From positions 1 to 7,988 of the forward strand of contig MVQS01000331.1 in assembly GCA_002067855.1 (NCBI GenBank): a stretch of 7,988 bases of DNA, in the 5' to 3' direction. The translations under genes and the position numbers were made by a program. This DNA comes from Syntrophaceae bacterium PtaB.Bin038 (GTDB lineage: Bacteria; Desulfobacterota; Syntrophia; Syntrophales; UBA2192). Every line of letters starts with the position of its first letter. Within the stretch, counting starts at the first letter, position 1. Below, piece after piece: positions 1-7,891 of the stretch. The notes under the pieces are model-generated. The model saw only the letters and a list, made by a program, of their open reading frames with translations, made no database searches and was not told the DNA's origin.

Positions 1-2921
1 TGCTCGACGACGATCACCGAGTTGCCCCGCCCGCGCAGGTCGCGAAGCGTCGCGATGAGCCGGTCGTTGTCCCTCGGGTGCAGGCCGATGGTGGGCTCGT
101 CGAGGATGTAGCAGACGCCCGTGAGATTCGAGCCCAGCTGGGCCGCGAGGCGTATGCGCCGGGCCTCGCCGCCGGACAGGGTGTCGCCGCCGCGGTCGAG
201 GGCCAGGTAGTCGAGCCCCACCTGCTCGAGGAACCGGAACCGGGGCAGCAGCTCCGCCACGATCCCGTCCGCCACGGGCGCCTCGTGCGGCTCGAAGGCG
301 AAGGCCCGGACGGCTTCGCCGGCCTCGCGGACGGACAGGGCCGTCAGCTCCGCGATCCCCTTGCCCTTGACCCGGACGGCCAGGGCCTCGGGCCTCAGCC
401 GCCTGCCGCCGCAGTCCGGACAGTCCCTCTCGCCGACCGTCCCGATCCCCTCGCACGCCGGGCAGGCCCCGCGGCGGCTGTTGAAGGAAAACAGCCTCGG
501 GTCGAGCGGCTCGAAGCCCCGAGAACAGCGGCGGCAGGTCAGCTTCTCGCTCAGGACCCATGATCCTTCCCGGCCGTCGATCACCCGCAGGCTTCCCTTC
601 CCCGCTGCGAGCGCCCTCTCGACGATCCCCCGGAGGTCCCCGGAGCCCGCCATCGCCCTGCCGACCACGACGTCGAGGTCGTGCTCCCGGAATCGATCCA
701 GCGCCGGGACAGGCTCGAGCGGCAGGACCCGCCCGTCCACGAGGACCTCGCGGAACCCCTGCTTCCGGAGCCGCGCGAGCAGCTCGCGGTGGAAGCCCTT
801 CCGGCCGAATACCAGCGGCGCCGCCACGGTCACGGGCCCCCTGCCCGCTCTGCGCCCGATCTCCTCGAGCATCGCCTCGGGGCTCTGCGAGACGATGGGC
901 TCGCCGCAGCCCGGGCAGTGCTGCGTGCCGAGCTTGCTGTAGAGAAGCCTCAGGAAGTGGTAGATCTCCGTGAGGGTCGCCACGGTGGAGCGTCTGCCCC
1001 CCCGGCTCGTGCGCTGCTCGATGGCCACCGTGGGCGGGATGCCCGTCACGCCGTCCACCTCGGGGCGGTCCATGATCTTCAGGTACTGGCGGATGTAGTT
1101 CGGCAGGCACTCGAGATAGCGGCGCTGCCCCTCGGCGAAGAGGATGTCGAAGGCGAGCGTCGACTTTCCCGAACCGCTCACCCCCGTGACGACGACGAGC
1201 CGGTCCCGGGGGATCTCGACCGTGACATCCTGCAGATTGTGCTCCCGCGCCCCCCGGATCTCGACGGAGCCCCCGTTTCCGAGGCCCGCCGCCGCGCCCG
1301 GATCCCGCGGCGCCGTGGGGGCCTCGCATCGCTCCCCGAGATACGGCCGCAGGTGGAGGCCTGTCTGCGACGCGGGGTTCTTCGCAACCTGTTCCGGCGT
1401 TCCCTGCGCCACGATGCGCCCCCCCGCCTCGCCGCCCTCGGGACCCAGGTCGACGACGTGGTCGGCGCACTTGATCACCTCGGGGTTGTGCTCGATGACG
1501 ACGACGCTGTTGCCGGAGGCGATCAGGTTCTCGAAGGCCGCGAGCAGCACGGAGACGTCGCGGGGATGCAGGCCCACGGTGGGCTCGTCGAAGATGAAGA
1601 GCGAATCGCGGACCTTCTCCAGCCCGATGTGCCGCGCCAGCTTGATCCGCTGCGCCTCGCCCCCCGAGAGGGTGTTCACGGGCTGGCCGAGGCGCAGGTA
1701 GCCTAGGCCCACGTCGATGAGCGGCTTGAGGGCCTTTTCGACCTTGCGGTTGCCCCCGAAGAAGGCGGCGGCCTCCTCCGCCGTCATCTCGAGGATGTCG
1801 CGGATGCTCCGGCCGCGGTGCAGCACCTCGAGAACCTCCGGCTTGAAGCGCCTGCCGTCGCACTGGGGGCACGGCAGGTAGACGTCAGAGAGGAACTGCA
1901 TCTCCACCTTCTCGAACCCTTCCCCCTCGCAGGTCTCGCATCGGCCGCCCGCCGTGTTGAAGGAGAAGGTCGATGCCGTGAACCCCTTCGCCTTCGCCGC
2001 CGGCTCGGCGGCAAAGATCGCCCGGATGGGGTCGTAGGCTTTTAGATACGTCAACGGGGTGGCCCGCGGCGTCTTCCCGACGGGCCGCTGGTCTACGAGG
2101 ATCACGTCCCTGACACGGCCGGCGCCCTCGATCGATCCGTGCTTACCGGGACGCTCCTCCCGGCCGCCGAGACCCCTCTTGAGGGCCCGGTAGAGGATGT
2201 CGACACCGAGGGTGCTCTTGCCCGAACCCGACACGCCCGTGATGGCCGTGAGGACCCCCAGGGGAATGGCCGCGTCGATCCCCTTGAGGTTGTTCTCCGA
2301 GGCGCCGCGGATGGTGAGAACGCCCCGCGGGCTTCGCCTCCGCTCCGGCACGGGGATGCGGAACGCGCCGCTCAGGTACCCGCCCGTCGGCGAGCCGGGC
2401 AGCTTCATGAGACCCTCCAGGGTCCCGCTGTAGAGAAGCTCGCCTCCCCGCTCGCCCGCCCCGGGGCCCAGGTCTACGATGTGATCGGCGCCGGCCATGA
2501 TCTCCGGGTCGTGCTCGACGACGACGACGGTGTTGCCCTGGTCGCGCAGGGATTTCAGGATCGCGAGCAGCCTGCCGCTGTCGCGGGGGTGCAGGCCCAC
2601 GGTGGGCTCGTCGAGGACGAAGAGGGTGTTGACGAGCGACGTTCCCAGGGCCTTGGTGAGGCTCACGCGCTCCACCTCGCCCCCCGAGAGCGTCCGCGAC
2701 TGCCGGTCGAGGGTCAGGTACCCGAGGCCCACGTCCGTGAGGTAGCGCAGCCGTCTGCCGACCTCGCCGAGGAGAAGCGACGAGGCCTCGTCCAGAGGAC
2801 CCGCCGACACCGCCTCGATGAAGCGCGCGGCCTCCTCGACGGTCATGGCGTACAGATCGGCGATGCTCCTGCCGCCGACCTTCCAGAGCAGCACCTCCTG
2901 CCGGAAACGCGTGCCGCGGCA
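1..2921 (-). CDS. uvrA: Mirror copy of the fused uvrA fragment (partial at both ends, probably artefactual)
   Basis: Read on the minus strand, this encodes the same protein as the first part of the right-hand uvrA. It starts in the Cys motif at the palindrome axis (C-R-G-T-R-F), passes through the end of module 1, and runs off the left edge in module 2 NBD-I just after the Walker B and D-loop region and next to the conserved His switch. It has no stop inside the window and no authentic start; the first GTG (2892-2894 on the minus strand) lies inside the conserved domain and is not a real initiation site. The two base differences from the right copy are third-position changes: Val GTC against GTG, and Gly GGC against GGG. 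I infer that this is a duplicate created by the inverted repeat, and it should not be counted as a second gene without read support. If it is real, it would be a 5'-truncated, probably unexpressed pseudogene. Confidence 0.85.
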
Positions 2922-2928
2922 CGCGTTT
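2905..2928. other. Palindrome axis / fold-back junction inside uvrA
   Basis: The axis lies between 2916 and 2917, within GTGCCGCGGCAC (2911-2922). On the right-hand strand, codons from 2912 read C-R-G-T-R-F-R-Q-E-V-L. This fits the conserved UvrA stretch where the last Cys of a CxxC motif is followed by G-T-R-L and a charged segment. So authentic uvrA sequence can be traced to about 2912, and TGCCGCGGCA is probably native sequence that happens to be self-complementary. Upstream of the axis the same frame turns into reverse-complement nonsense with no UvrA similarity and meets a stop at 2819-2821. The native short palindrome is a plausible seed for strand fold-back or for an assembly graph turning on itself. 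Confidence 0.8.
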
Positions 2929-5900
2929 CCGGCAGGAGGTGCTGCTCTGGAAGGTCGGCGGCAGGAGCATCGCCGATCTGTACGCCATGACCGTCGAGGA
3001 GGCCGCGCGCTTCATCGAGGCGGTGTCGGCGGGTCCTCTGGACGAGGCCTCGTCGCTTCTCCTCGGCGAGGTCGGCAGACGGCTGCGCTACCTCACGGAC
3101 GTGGGCCTCGGGTACCTGACCCTCGACCGGCAGTCGCGGACGCTCTCGGGGGGCGAGGTGGAGCGCGTGAGCCTCACCAAGGCCCTGGGAACGTCGCTCG
3201 TCAACACCCTCTTCGTCCTCGACGAGCCCACCGTGGGCCTGCACCCCCGCGACAGCGGCAGGCTGCTCGCGATCCTGAAATCCCTGCGCGACCAGGGCAA
3301 CACCGTCGTCGTCGTCGAGCACGACCCGGAGATCATGGCCGGCGCCGATCACATCGTAGACCTGGGCCCCGGGGCGGGCGAGCGGGGAGGCGAGCTTCTC
3401 TACAGCGGGACCCTGGAGGGTCTCATGAAGCTGCCCGGCTCGCCGACGGGCGGGTACCTGAGCGGCGCGTTCCGCATCCCCGTGCCGGAGCGGAGGCGAA
3501 GCCCGCGGGGCGTTCTCACCATCCGCGGCGCCTCGGAGAACAACCTCAAGGGGATCGACGCGGCCATTCCCCTGGGGGTCCTCACGGCCATCACGGGCGT
3601 GTCGGGTTCGGGCAAGAGCACCCTCGGTGTCGACATCCTCTACCGGGCCCTCAAGAGGGGTCTCGGCGGCCGGGAGGAGCGTCCCGGTAAGCACGGATCG
3701 ATCGAGGGCGCCGGCCGTGTCAGGGACGTGATCCTCGTAGACCAGCGGCCCGTCGGGAAGACGCCGCGGGCCACCCCGTTGACGTATCTAAAAGCCTACG
3801 ACCCCATCCGGGCGATCTTTGCCGCCGAGCCGGCGGCGAAGGCGAAGGGGTTCACGGCATCGACCTTCTCCTTCAACACGGCGGGCGGCCGATGCGAGAC
3901 CTGCGAGGGGGAAGGGTTCGAGAAGGTGGAGATGCAGTTCCTCTCTGACGTCTACCTGCCGTGCCCCCAGTGCGACGGCAGGCGCTTCAAGCCGGAGGTT
4001 CTCGAGGTGCTGCACCGCGGCCGGAGCATCCGCGACATCCTCGAGATGACGGCGGAGGAGGCCGCCGCCTTCTTCGGGGGCAACCGCAAGGTCGAAAAGG
4101 CCCTCAAGCCGCTCATCGACGTGGGCCTAGGCTACCTGCGCCTCGGCCAGCCCGTGAACACCCTCTCGGGGGGCGAGGCGCAGCGGATCAAGCTGGCGCG
4201 GCACATCGGGCTGGAGAAGGTCCGCGATTCGCTCTTCATCTTCGACGAGCCCACCGTGGGCCTGCATCCCCGCGACGTCTCCGTGCTGCTCGCGGCCTTC
4301 GAGAACCTGATCGCCTCCGGCAACAGCGTCGTCGTCATCGAGCACAACCCCGAGGTGATCAAGTGCGCCGACCACGTCGTCGACCTGGGTCCCGAGGGCG
4401 GCGAGGCGGGGGGGCGCATCGTGGCGCAGGGAACGCCGGAACAGGTTGCGAAGAACCCCGCGTCGCAGACAGGCCTCCACCTGCGGCCGTATCTCGGGGA
4501 GCGATGCGAGGCCCCCACGGCGCCGCGGGATCCGGGCGCGGCGGCGGGCCTCGGAAACGGGGGCTCCGTCGAGATCCGGGGGGCGCGGGAGCACAATCTG
4601 CAGGATGTCACGGTCGAGATCCCCCGGGACCGGCTCGTCGTCGTCACGGGGGTGAGCGGTTCGGGAAAGTCGACGCTCGCCTTCGACATCCTCTTCGCCG
4701 AGGGGCAGCGCCGCTATCTCGAGTGCCTGCCGAACTACATCCGCCAGTACCTGAAGATCATGGACCGCCCCGAGGTGGACGGCGTGACGGGCATCCCGCC
4801 CACGGTGGCCATCGAGCAGCGCACGAGCCGGGGGGGCAGACGCTCCACCGTGGCGACCCTCACGGAGATCTACCACTTCCTGAGGCTTCTCTACAGCAAG
4901 CTCGGCACGCAGCACTGCCCGGGCTGCGGCGAGCCCATCGTCTCGCAGAGCCCCGAGGCGATGCTCGAGGAGATCGGGCGCAGAGCGGGCAGGGGGCCCG
5001 TGACCGTGGCGGCGCCGCTGGTATTCGGCCGGAAGGGCTTCCACCGCGAGCTGCTCGCGCGGCTCCGGAAGCAGGGGTTCCGCGAGGTCCTCGTGGACGG
5101 GCGGGTCCTGCCGCTCGAGCCTGTCCCGGCGCTGGATCGATTCCGGGAGCACGACCTCGACGTCGTGGTCGGCAGGGCGATGGCGGGCTCCGGGGACCTC
5201 CGGGGGATCGTCGAGAGGGCGCTCGCAGCGGGGAAGGGAAGCCTGCGGGTGATCGACGGCCGGGAAGGATCATGGGTCCTGAGCGAGAAGCTGACCTGCC
5301 GCCGCTGTTCTCGGGGCTTCGAGCCGCTCGACCCGAGGCTGTTTTCCTTCAACAGCCGCCGCGGGGCCTGCCCGGCGTGCGAGGGGATCGGGACGGTCGG
5401 CGAGAGGGACTGTCCGGACTGCGGCGGCAGGCGGCTGAGGCCCGAGGCCCTGGCCGTGCGGGTCAAGGGGAAGGGGATCGCGGAGCTGACGGCCCTGTCC
5501 GTCCGCGAGGCCGGCGAAGCCGTCCGGGCCTTCGCCTTCGAGCCGCACGAGGCGCCCGTGGCGGACGGGATCGTGGCGGAGCTGCTGCCCCGGTTCCGGT
5601 TCCTCGAGCAGGTGGGGCTCGACTACCTGGCCCTCGACCGCGGCGGCGACACCCTGTCCGGCGGCGAGGCCCGGCGCATACGCCTCGCGGCCCAGCTGGG
5701 CTCGAATCTCACGGGCGTCTGCTACATCCTCGACGAGCCCACCATCGGCCTGCACCCGAGGGACAACGACCGGCTCATCGCGACGCTTCGCGACCTGCGC
5801 GGGCGGGGCAACTCGGTGATCGTCGTCGAGCATGACGAGGAGACGATCCGCGCAAGCGACTGGATCGTGGACCTGGGGCCGGGCCCGGGGCCCCTCGGGG

Positions 5901-7081
5901 GGCGCGTCGTGGCCCAGGGGACGCTCGGGGATCTGAAGAAGAACCCCGACTCGGTCACGGGCAGCTGGGTCAACGGCCACCGGCGGGAGATCACCTCACG
6001 GCTTCGGCCCGTCGCCGGGCGGGACCGTCTTTCCGTCGAGGGGGCGCGCAGGAACAACCTCCAGGGGATCGACCTCGCCGTCCCGCTGGGGACGCTGACC
6101 TGCGTCACCGGCGTGAGCGGCTCCGGGAAATCGACCCTCGTCAAGGAGGTCCTCTACGAGGCGCTCAGGGCGAAGCTGTCGAAAGGCTGTCCGGACCCCG
6201 GGGGCTACGACCGGATCTCGGGATGGGAGAAGCTCTCCCGGGTCGTCGAGATCGATCACTCGCCCATCGGGCGCACGCCGCGCTCGACGCCGGCCACCTA
6301 CGTGGGGTTCTTCGACGAGATCCGCAGGCTCTTCGCGCGCCTTCCGGACTCGCGGACGCGCGGATACGGCCCGGGCCGTTTCTCCTTCAACACGGCGGGC
6401 GGCCGCTGCGAGACCTGCGCGGGGCAGGGCGAGATCCGCGTGGAGATGTCCTTCCTGCCCGACGTCTACGTGCACTGCGAGACCTGCGGCGGGCGGCGCT
6501 ACAACGAGGAGACCCTGGCCGTGCGCTACCGCGGCAGGACCATCCACGACGTGCTGAACATGACCTTCGGCGAGGGGCTCGAGTTCTTCGGCGCCGTGCC
6601 TGCGATCCGCAGGGAGCTGGAGCTGCTCGTTGCCATCGGCCTGGACTACATGACCTTCGGCCGGCCGAGCCCGACGCTCTCGGGCGGCGAGGCCCAGCGT
6701 ATCAAGCTCGCGCGGGAGCTCTCCCCCTCGACGGAGAGGGCGGGCAGGACGCTCTACATCCTGGACGAGCCGACGACGGGGCTTCACCTGGCCGACATCG
6801 AGAAGCTGCTTCGCGTGCTGCAGAAACTCGCGGACCGCGGCGATACGGTGCTCGTCATCGAGCACAACCTGGAGGTCATCCGCGAGGCCGACTGGGTGAT
6901 CGACCTCGGGCCCGAGGGGGGCGAAGGCGGGGGACGCGTTGTGGCCGCCGGGACACCCCGCGACCTGCTGAAACGGGTGAAGGTCTCGCACACGGCGCAG
7001 GGGCTCGCGCGCTACCTGCGGGAGCCGTCAACGGGGAGGCGTCCCGGGCGTCAGGAAGATTCGAGGAGGGCTTTGCGATGA
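2912..7081 (+). CDS. uvrA: Fused double-length UvrA excinuclease ATPase, 5'-truncated
   Basis: This is a DNA-damage-recognition ATPase of nucleotide excision repair that, in the family, loads UvrB at lesions in the cytoplasm. Residues are numbered from the GTG at 2939, which is not the true start. Module 1: end of NBD-I (LSGGE 69-73, DEPT 95-98), then NBD-II (Walker A GVSGSGKST 220-228, zinc module C319/C322/C342/C345, LSGGE 409-413, DEPT 436-439). A linker at about 520-542 leads to module 2: NBD-I (Walker A 571-579, C660/C663, UvrB-binding-like region about 680-775, zinc cysteines C787/C790/C811/C814, CPDC 825-828, LSGGE 906-910, DEPT 932-935) and NBD-II (Walker A 1058-1066, C1157/C1160/C1180/C1183, LSGGE 1247-1251, DEPT 1276-1279). 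A standard UvrA is about 940 residues with two NBDs; this fragment has 1380 and retains parts of four, so the intact protein was probably 1700-1850. The insertion domain is missing from module 2. The first Walker A and the start are lost at the palindrome axis. The stop overlaps the next gene. Confidence 0.95.
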   Translation, partial: CRGTRFRQEVLLWKVGGRSIADLYAMTVEEAARFIEAVSAGPLDEASSLLLGEVGRRLRYLTDVGLGYLTLDRQSRTLSGGEVERVSLTKALGTSLVNTLFVLDEPTVGLHPRDSGRLLAILKSLRDQGNTVVVVEHDPEIMAGADHIVDLGPGAGERGGELLYSGTLEGLMKLPGSPTGGYLSGAFRIPVPERRRSPRGVLTIRGASENNLKGIDAAIPLGVLTAITGVSGSGKSTLGVDILYRALKRGLGGREERPGKHGSIEGAGRVRDVILVDQRPVGKTPRATPLTYLKAYDPIRAIFAAEPAAKAKGFTASTFSFNTAGGRCETCEGEGFEKVEMQFLSDVYLPCPQCDGRRFKPEVLEVLHRGRSIRDILEMTAEEAAAFFGGNRKVEKALKPLIDVGLGYLRLGQPVNTLSGGEAQRIKLARHIGLEKVRDSLFIFDEPTVGLHPRDVSVLLAAFENLIASGNSVVVIEHNPEVIKCADHVVDLGPEGGEAGGRIVAQGTPEQVAKNPASQTGLHLRPYLGERCEAPTAPRDPGAAAGLGNGGSVEIRGAREHNLQDVTVEIPRDRLVVVTGVSGSGKSTLAFDILFAEGQRRYLECLPNYIRQYLKIMDRPEVDGVTGIPPTVAIEQRTSRGGRRSTVATLTEIYHFLRLLYSKLGTQHCPGCGEPIVSQSPEAMLEEIGRRAGRGPVTVAAPLVFGRKGFHRELLARLRKQGFREVLVDGRVLPLEPVPALDRFREHDLDVVVGRAMAGSGDLRGIVERALAAGKGSLRVIDGREGSWVLSEKLTCRRCSRGFEPLDPRLFSFNSRRGACPACEGIGTVGERDCPDCGGRRLRPEALAVRVKGKGIAELTALSVREAGEAVRAFAFEPHEAPVADGIVAELLPRFRFLEQVGLDYLALDRGGDTLSGGEARRIRLAAQLGSNLTGVCYILDEPTIGLHPRDNDRLIATLRDLRGRGNSVIVVEHDEETIRASDWIVDLGPGPGPLGGRVVAQGTLGDLKKNPDSVTGSWVNGHRREITSRLRPVAGRDRLSVEGARRNNLQGIDLAVPLGTLTCVTGVSGSGKSTLVKEVLYEALRAKLSKGCPDPGGYDRISGWEKLSRVVEIDHSPIGRTPRSTPATYVGFFDEIRRLFARLPDSRTRGYGPGRFSFNTAGGRCETCAGQGEIRVEMSFLPDVYVHCETCGGRRYNEETLAVRYRGRTIHDVLNMTFGEGLEFFGAVPAIRRELELLVAIGLDYMTFGRPSPTLSGGEAQRIKLARELSPSTERAGRTLYILDEPTTGLHLADIEKLLRVLQKLADRGDTVLVIEHNLEVIREADWVIDLGPEGGEGGGRVVAAGTPRDLLKRVKVSHTAQGLARYLREPSTGRRPGRQEDSRRALR
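7064..7069 (+). promoter_or_regulatory. Shine-Dalgarno site for the DUF3108 gene
   Basis: A perfect AGGAGG lies eight bases before the ATG at 7078, inside the last codons of uvrA. It fixes the start of the downstream gene, because the frame itself is open far upstream as a uvrA shadow. With the ATGA stop/start overlap it suggests that ribosomes finishing uvrA reinitiate here. Confidence 0.85.
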
Positions 7082-7839
7082 GCCGACGTTTCCTGTGCCG
7101 CGCCGCGATGGTCCTGTGCGCCCTGCTGGCGCTTGCCGGGCAGGGTGAGGCCGCCTCGAAGGCGCTGCCCTTCAGGCAGGGCGAGCGGCTGGTCTACCGG
7201 GCGATGTGGGGGTTCATCCCCGCCGGCGAGGCCGTCATCGAGGTCCTGCCGGACACGAACGTCGAGGGCGCCCGGGCGCGCCACTTCGCCATGACGACCA
7301 CGACGAACTCCCGGGTCGACCTGTTCTACCGGATCAGGGAGCGGCAGGACTCCTTCACCGACGCCTCGATGACACGGACCCTGCAGTACCGCAAGAGGAG
7401 CACGGGGAACCACCCGCGGGACGTCATCGTCACCTACGACTGGAAGAACCGCACGGCCGCCTACGCAAGCTTCGGAAACGCGGAGAAGCCCGTGGAGATC
7501 CTGCCGGGCACCTTTGACCCGCTGGCGATCTTCTTCGTGATCCGCACGCACCGGCTCAAGCCGGGGGACGTCCACGAGATCCCCGTCACCGACGGCAAGA
7601 AGTGCATCGCCGTCAAGGCCGCCGTCGCGGGGCGCGAGGCGGTCGTGATCGACGGCAGGGTCTACGACACCCATCTCGTCGTCCCAGACATGGAGAGGCT
7701 GCAGGGGGTCGTGCCGAGCCGGGACGACCCGTCGCTGAAGATCTGGTTCACCGCCGACGAACGGCAGGTGCCCGTGAAGATCCAGAGCAAGGTGGCGGTG
7801 GGGAGTTTCATCTTCGAGCTGATCTCGGCGACGGACTGA
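7078..7839 (+). CDS. DUF3108-family exported protein
   Basis: A 253-residue protein. The N-terminus is a typical Sec signal peptide: a basic start (MSRRFLCR), a hydrophobic core at about residues 9-21 (AAMVLCALLALAG), and a likely signal peptidase I site after GEA near residue 26. The mature part opens with a G-E-R-L-V-Y-R segment and then W-G-F-I-P-A-G-E-A, the pattern I associate with DUF3108 proteins. Further features are a D-L-F-Y-R-I-R-E motif, an F-D-P-L-A segment at about residue 144, and a final beta-rich stretch ending in V-G-S-F-I-F-E-L. No transmembrane helix is visible after the signal, so a periplasmic or envelope-associated location is inferred. The molecular function of the family is not established as far as I know. 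Start chosen from the strong AGGAGG and the signal peptide. ATG overlaps the uvrA TGA by four bases, implying co-transcription, though a functional link to DNA repair is not implied. Confidence 0.88.
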   Translation: MSRRFLCRAAMVLCALLALAGQGEAASKALPFRQGERLVYRAMWGFIPAGEAVIEVLPDTNVEGARARHFAMTTTTNSRVDLFYRIRERQDSFTDASMTRTLQYRKRSTGNHPRDVIVTYDWKNRTAAYASFGNAEKPVEILPGTFDPLAIFFVIRTHRLKPGDVHEIPVTDGKKCIAVKAAVAGREAVVIDGRVYDTHLVVPDMERLQGVVPSRDDPSLKIWFTADERQVPVKIQSKVAVGSFIFELISATD

Positions 7840-7855
7840 GCGTCCGAGCGTTTTT
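7824..7855 (+). terminator. Possible Rho-independent terminator at the end of the uvrA-DUF3108 unit
   Basis: CTCGG (7824-7828) can pair with CCGAG (7844-7848) and ACG (7831-7833) with CGT (7841-7843), leaving a two-base bulge and a seven-base loop. Two bases later comes a run of five T (7851-7855). An alternative fold pairs CGGAC (7832-7836) with GTCCG (7842-7846). The hairpin overlaps the DUF3108 stop codon at 7837-7839. The stem is short and imperfect and the T run is brief, so this is a moderate call. Confidence 0.4.
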
Positions 7856-7870
7856 GCGACGGGGCAAACC

Positions 7871-7891
7871 CATCTGAGCTTATTTCAGATG
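7871..7891. terminator. Perfect 7-bp hairpin between convergent genes
   Basis: CATCTGA (7871-7877) and TCAGATG (7885-7891) form a perfect stem with a seven-base loop. Outer GGGG (7861-7864) and CCCC (7892-7895) could extend it across a bulge. It sits between two convergent genes and contains the stop codon of the minus-strand gene. No clear T run follows on either strand, so it may be a transcript-end hairpin rather than a classic intrinsic terminator. Confidence 0.4.

Larger units (their letters stand above)
1..5832. repeat. Giant spacer-less inverted repeat (2 x 2916 bp palindrome)
   Basis: Bases 1-2916 are the reverse complement of 2917-5832, with the axis between 2916 and 2917 and no spacer. 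I checked this by direct reading at the ends (1-78 against 5755-5832), at the centre and at several internal blocks, and by identical translations of mirrored frames. The only mismatches found are 363/5470 and 375/5458. The left boundary is the window edge, so the arm may extend further; the right copy simply continues as intact uvrA. Long perfect palindromes without a spacer are known to be unstable in bacteria (SbcCD cleavage, slippage). This, together with the axis interrupting a conserved gene, points to a fold-back read or assembly chimera rather than a stable chromosomal structure. Not every base was verified by computation. Confidence 0.97.

Noticed and set aside
2939..2941. GTG at 2939 with AGGAGG directly before it as the real uvrA start
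   Set aside because: The AGGAGG leaves no usable spacing (it ends next to the GTG), and conserved UvrA residues (C-R-G-T-R-F-R-Q-E) continue in frame upstream to about 2912. The codon is internal to the domain.
2881..2952. Axis as a hairpin telomere or a replication origin
   Set aside because: The axis interrupts a conserved uvrA motif, and there is no protelomerase gene, iteron or AT-rich region nearby. It is not excluded, but nothing in the sequence favours it over a fold-back artefact.
78..2990. Several long plus-strand open frames in the left arm, such as those at 681-1706 and 2139-2990
   Set aside because: They lie antisense to the minus-strand uvrA fragment, each has an identical mirror in the right arm, and their Arg/Pro/Ala/Gly/Asp-rich composition has no recognisable domain. 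They are high-GC shadows.
1..5832. Inverted repeat as a transposon or insertion sequence with terminal repeats
   Set aside because: The arms are the coding sequence of uvrA itself and meet without any interior; there is no transposase or target-site duplication.
3961..5835. A 624-codon plus-strand frame overlapping uvrA
   Set aside because: It is out of frame with the clear UvrA motifs and has low-complexity Arg/Gly/Pro/Ala composition. It is a shadow frame.
5270..6991. Antisense open frames opposite uvrA at 5270-5980 and 5996-6991
   Set aside because: They mirror the conserved motifs (for example antisense of the DEPT region giving V-Q-A-D-G-G-L-V-E-D), which recur in all such shadows. There is no independent coding signal.
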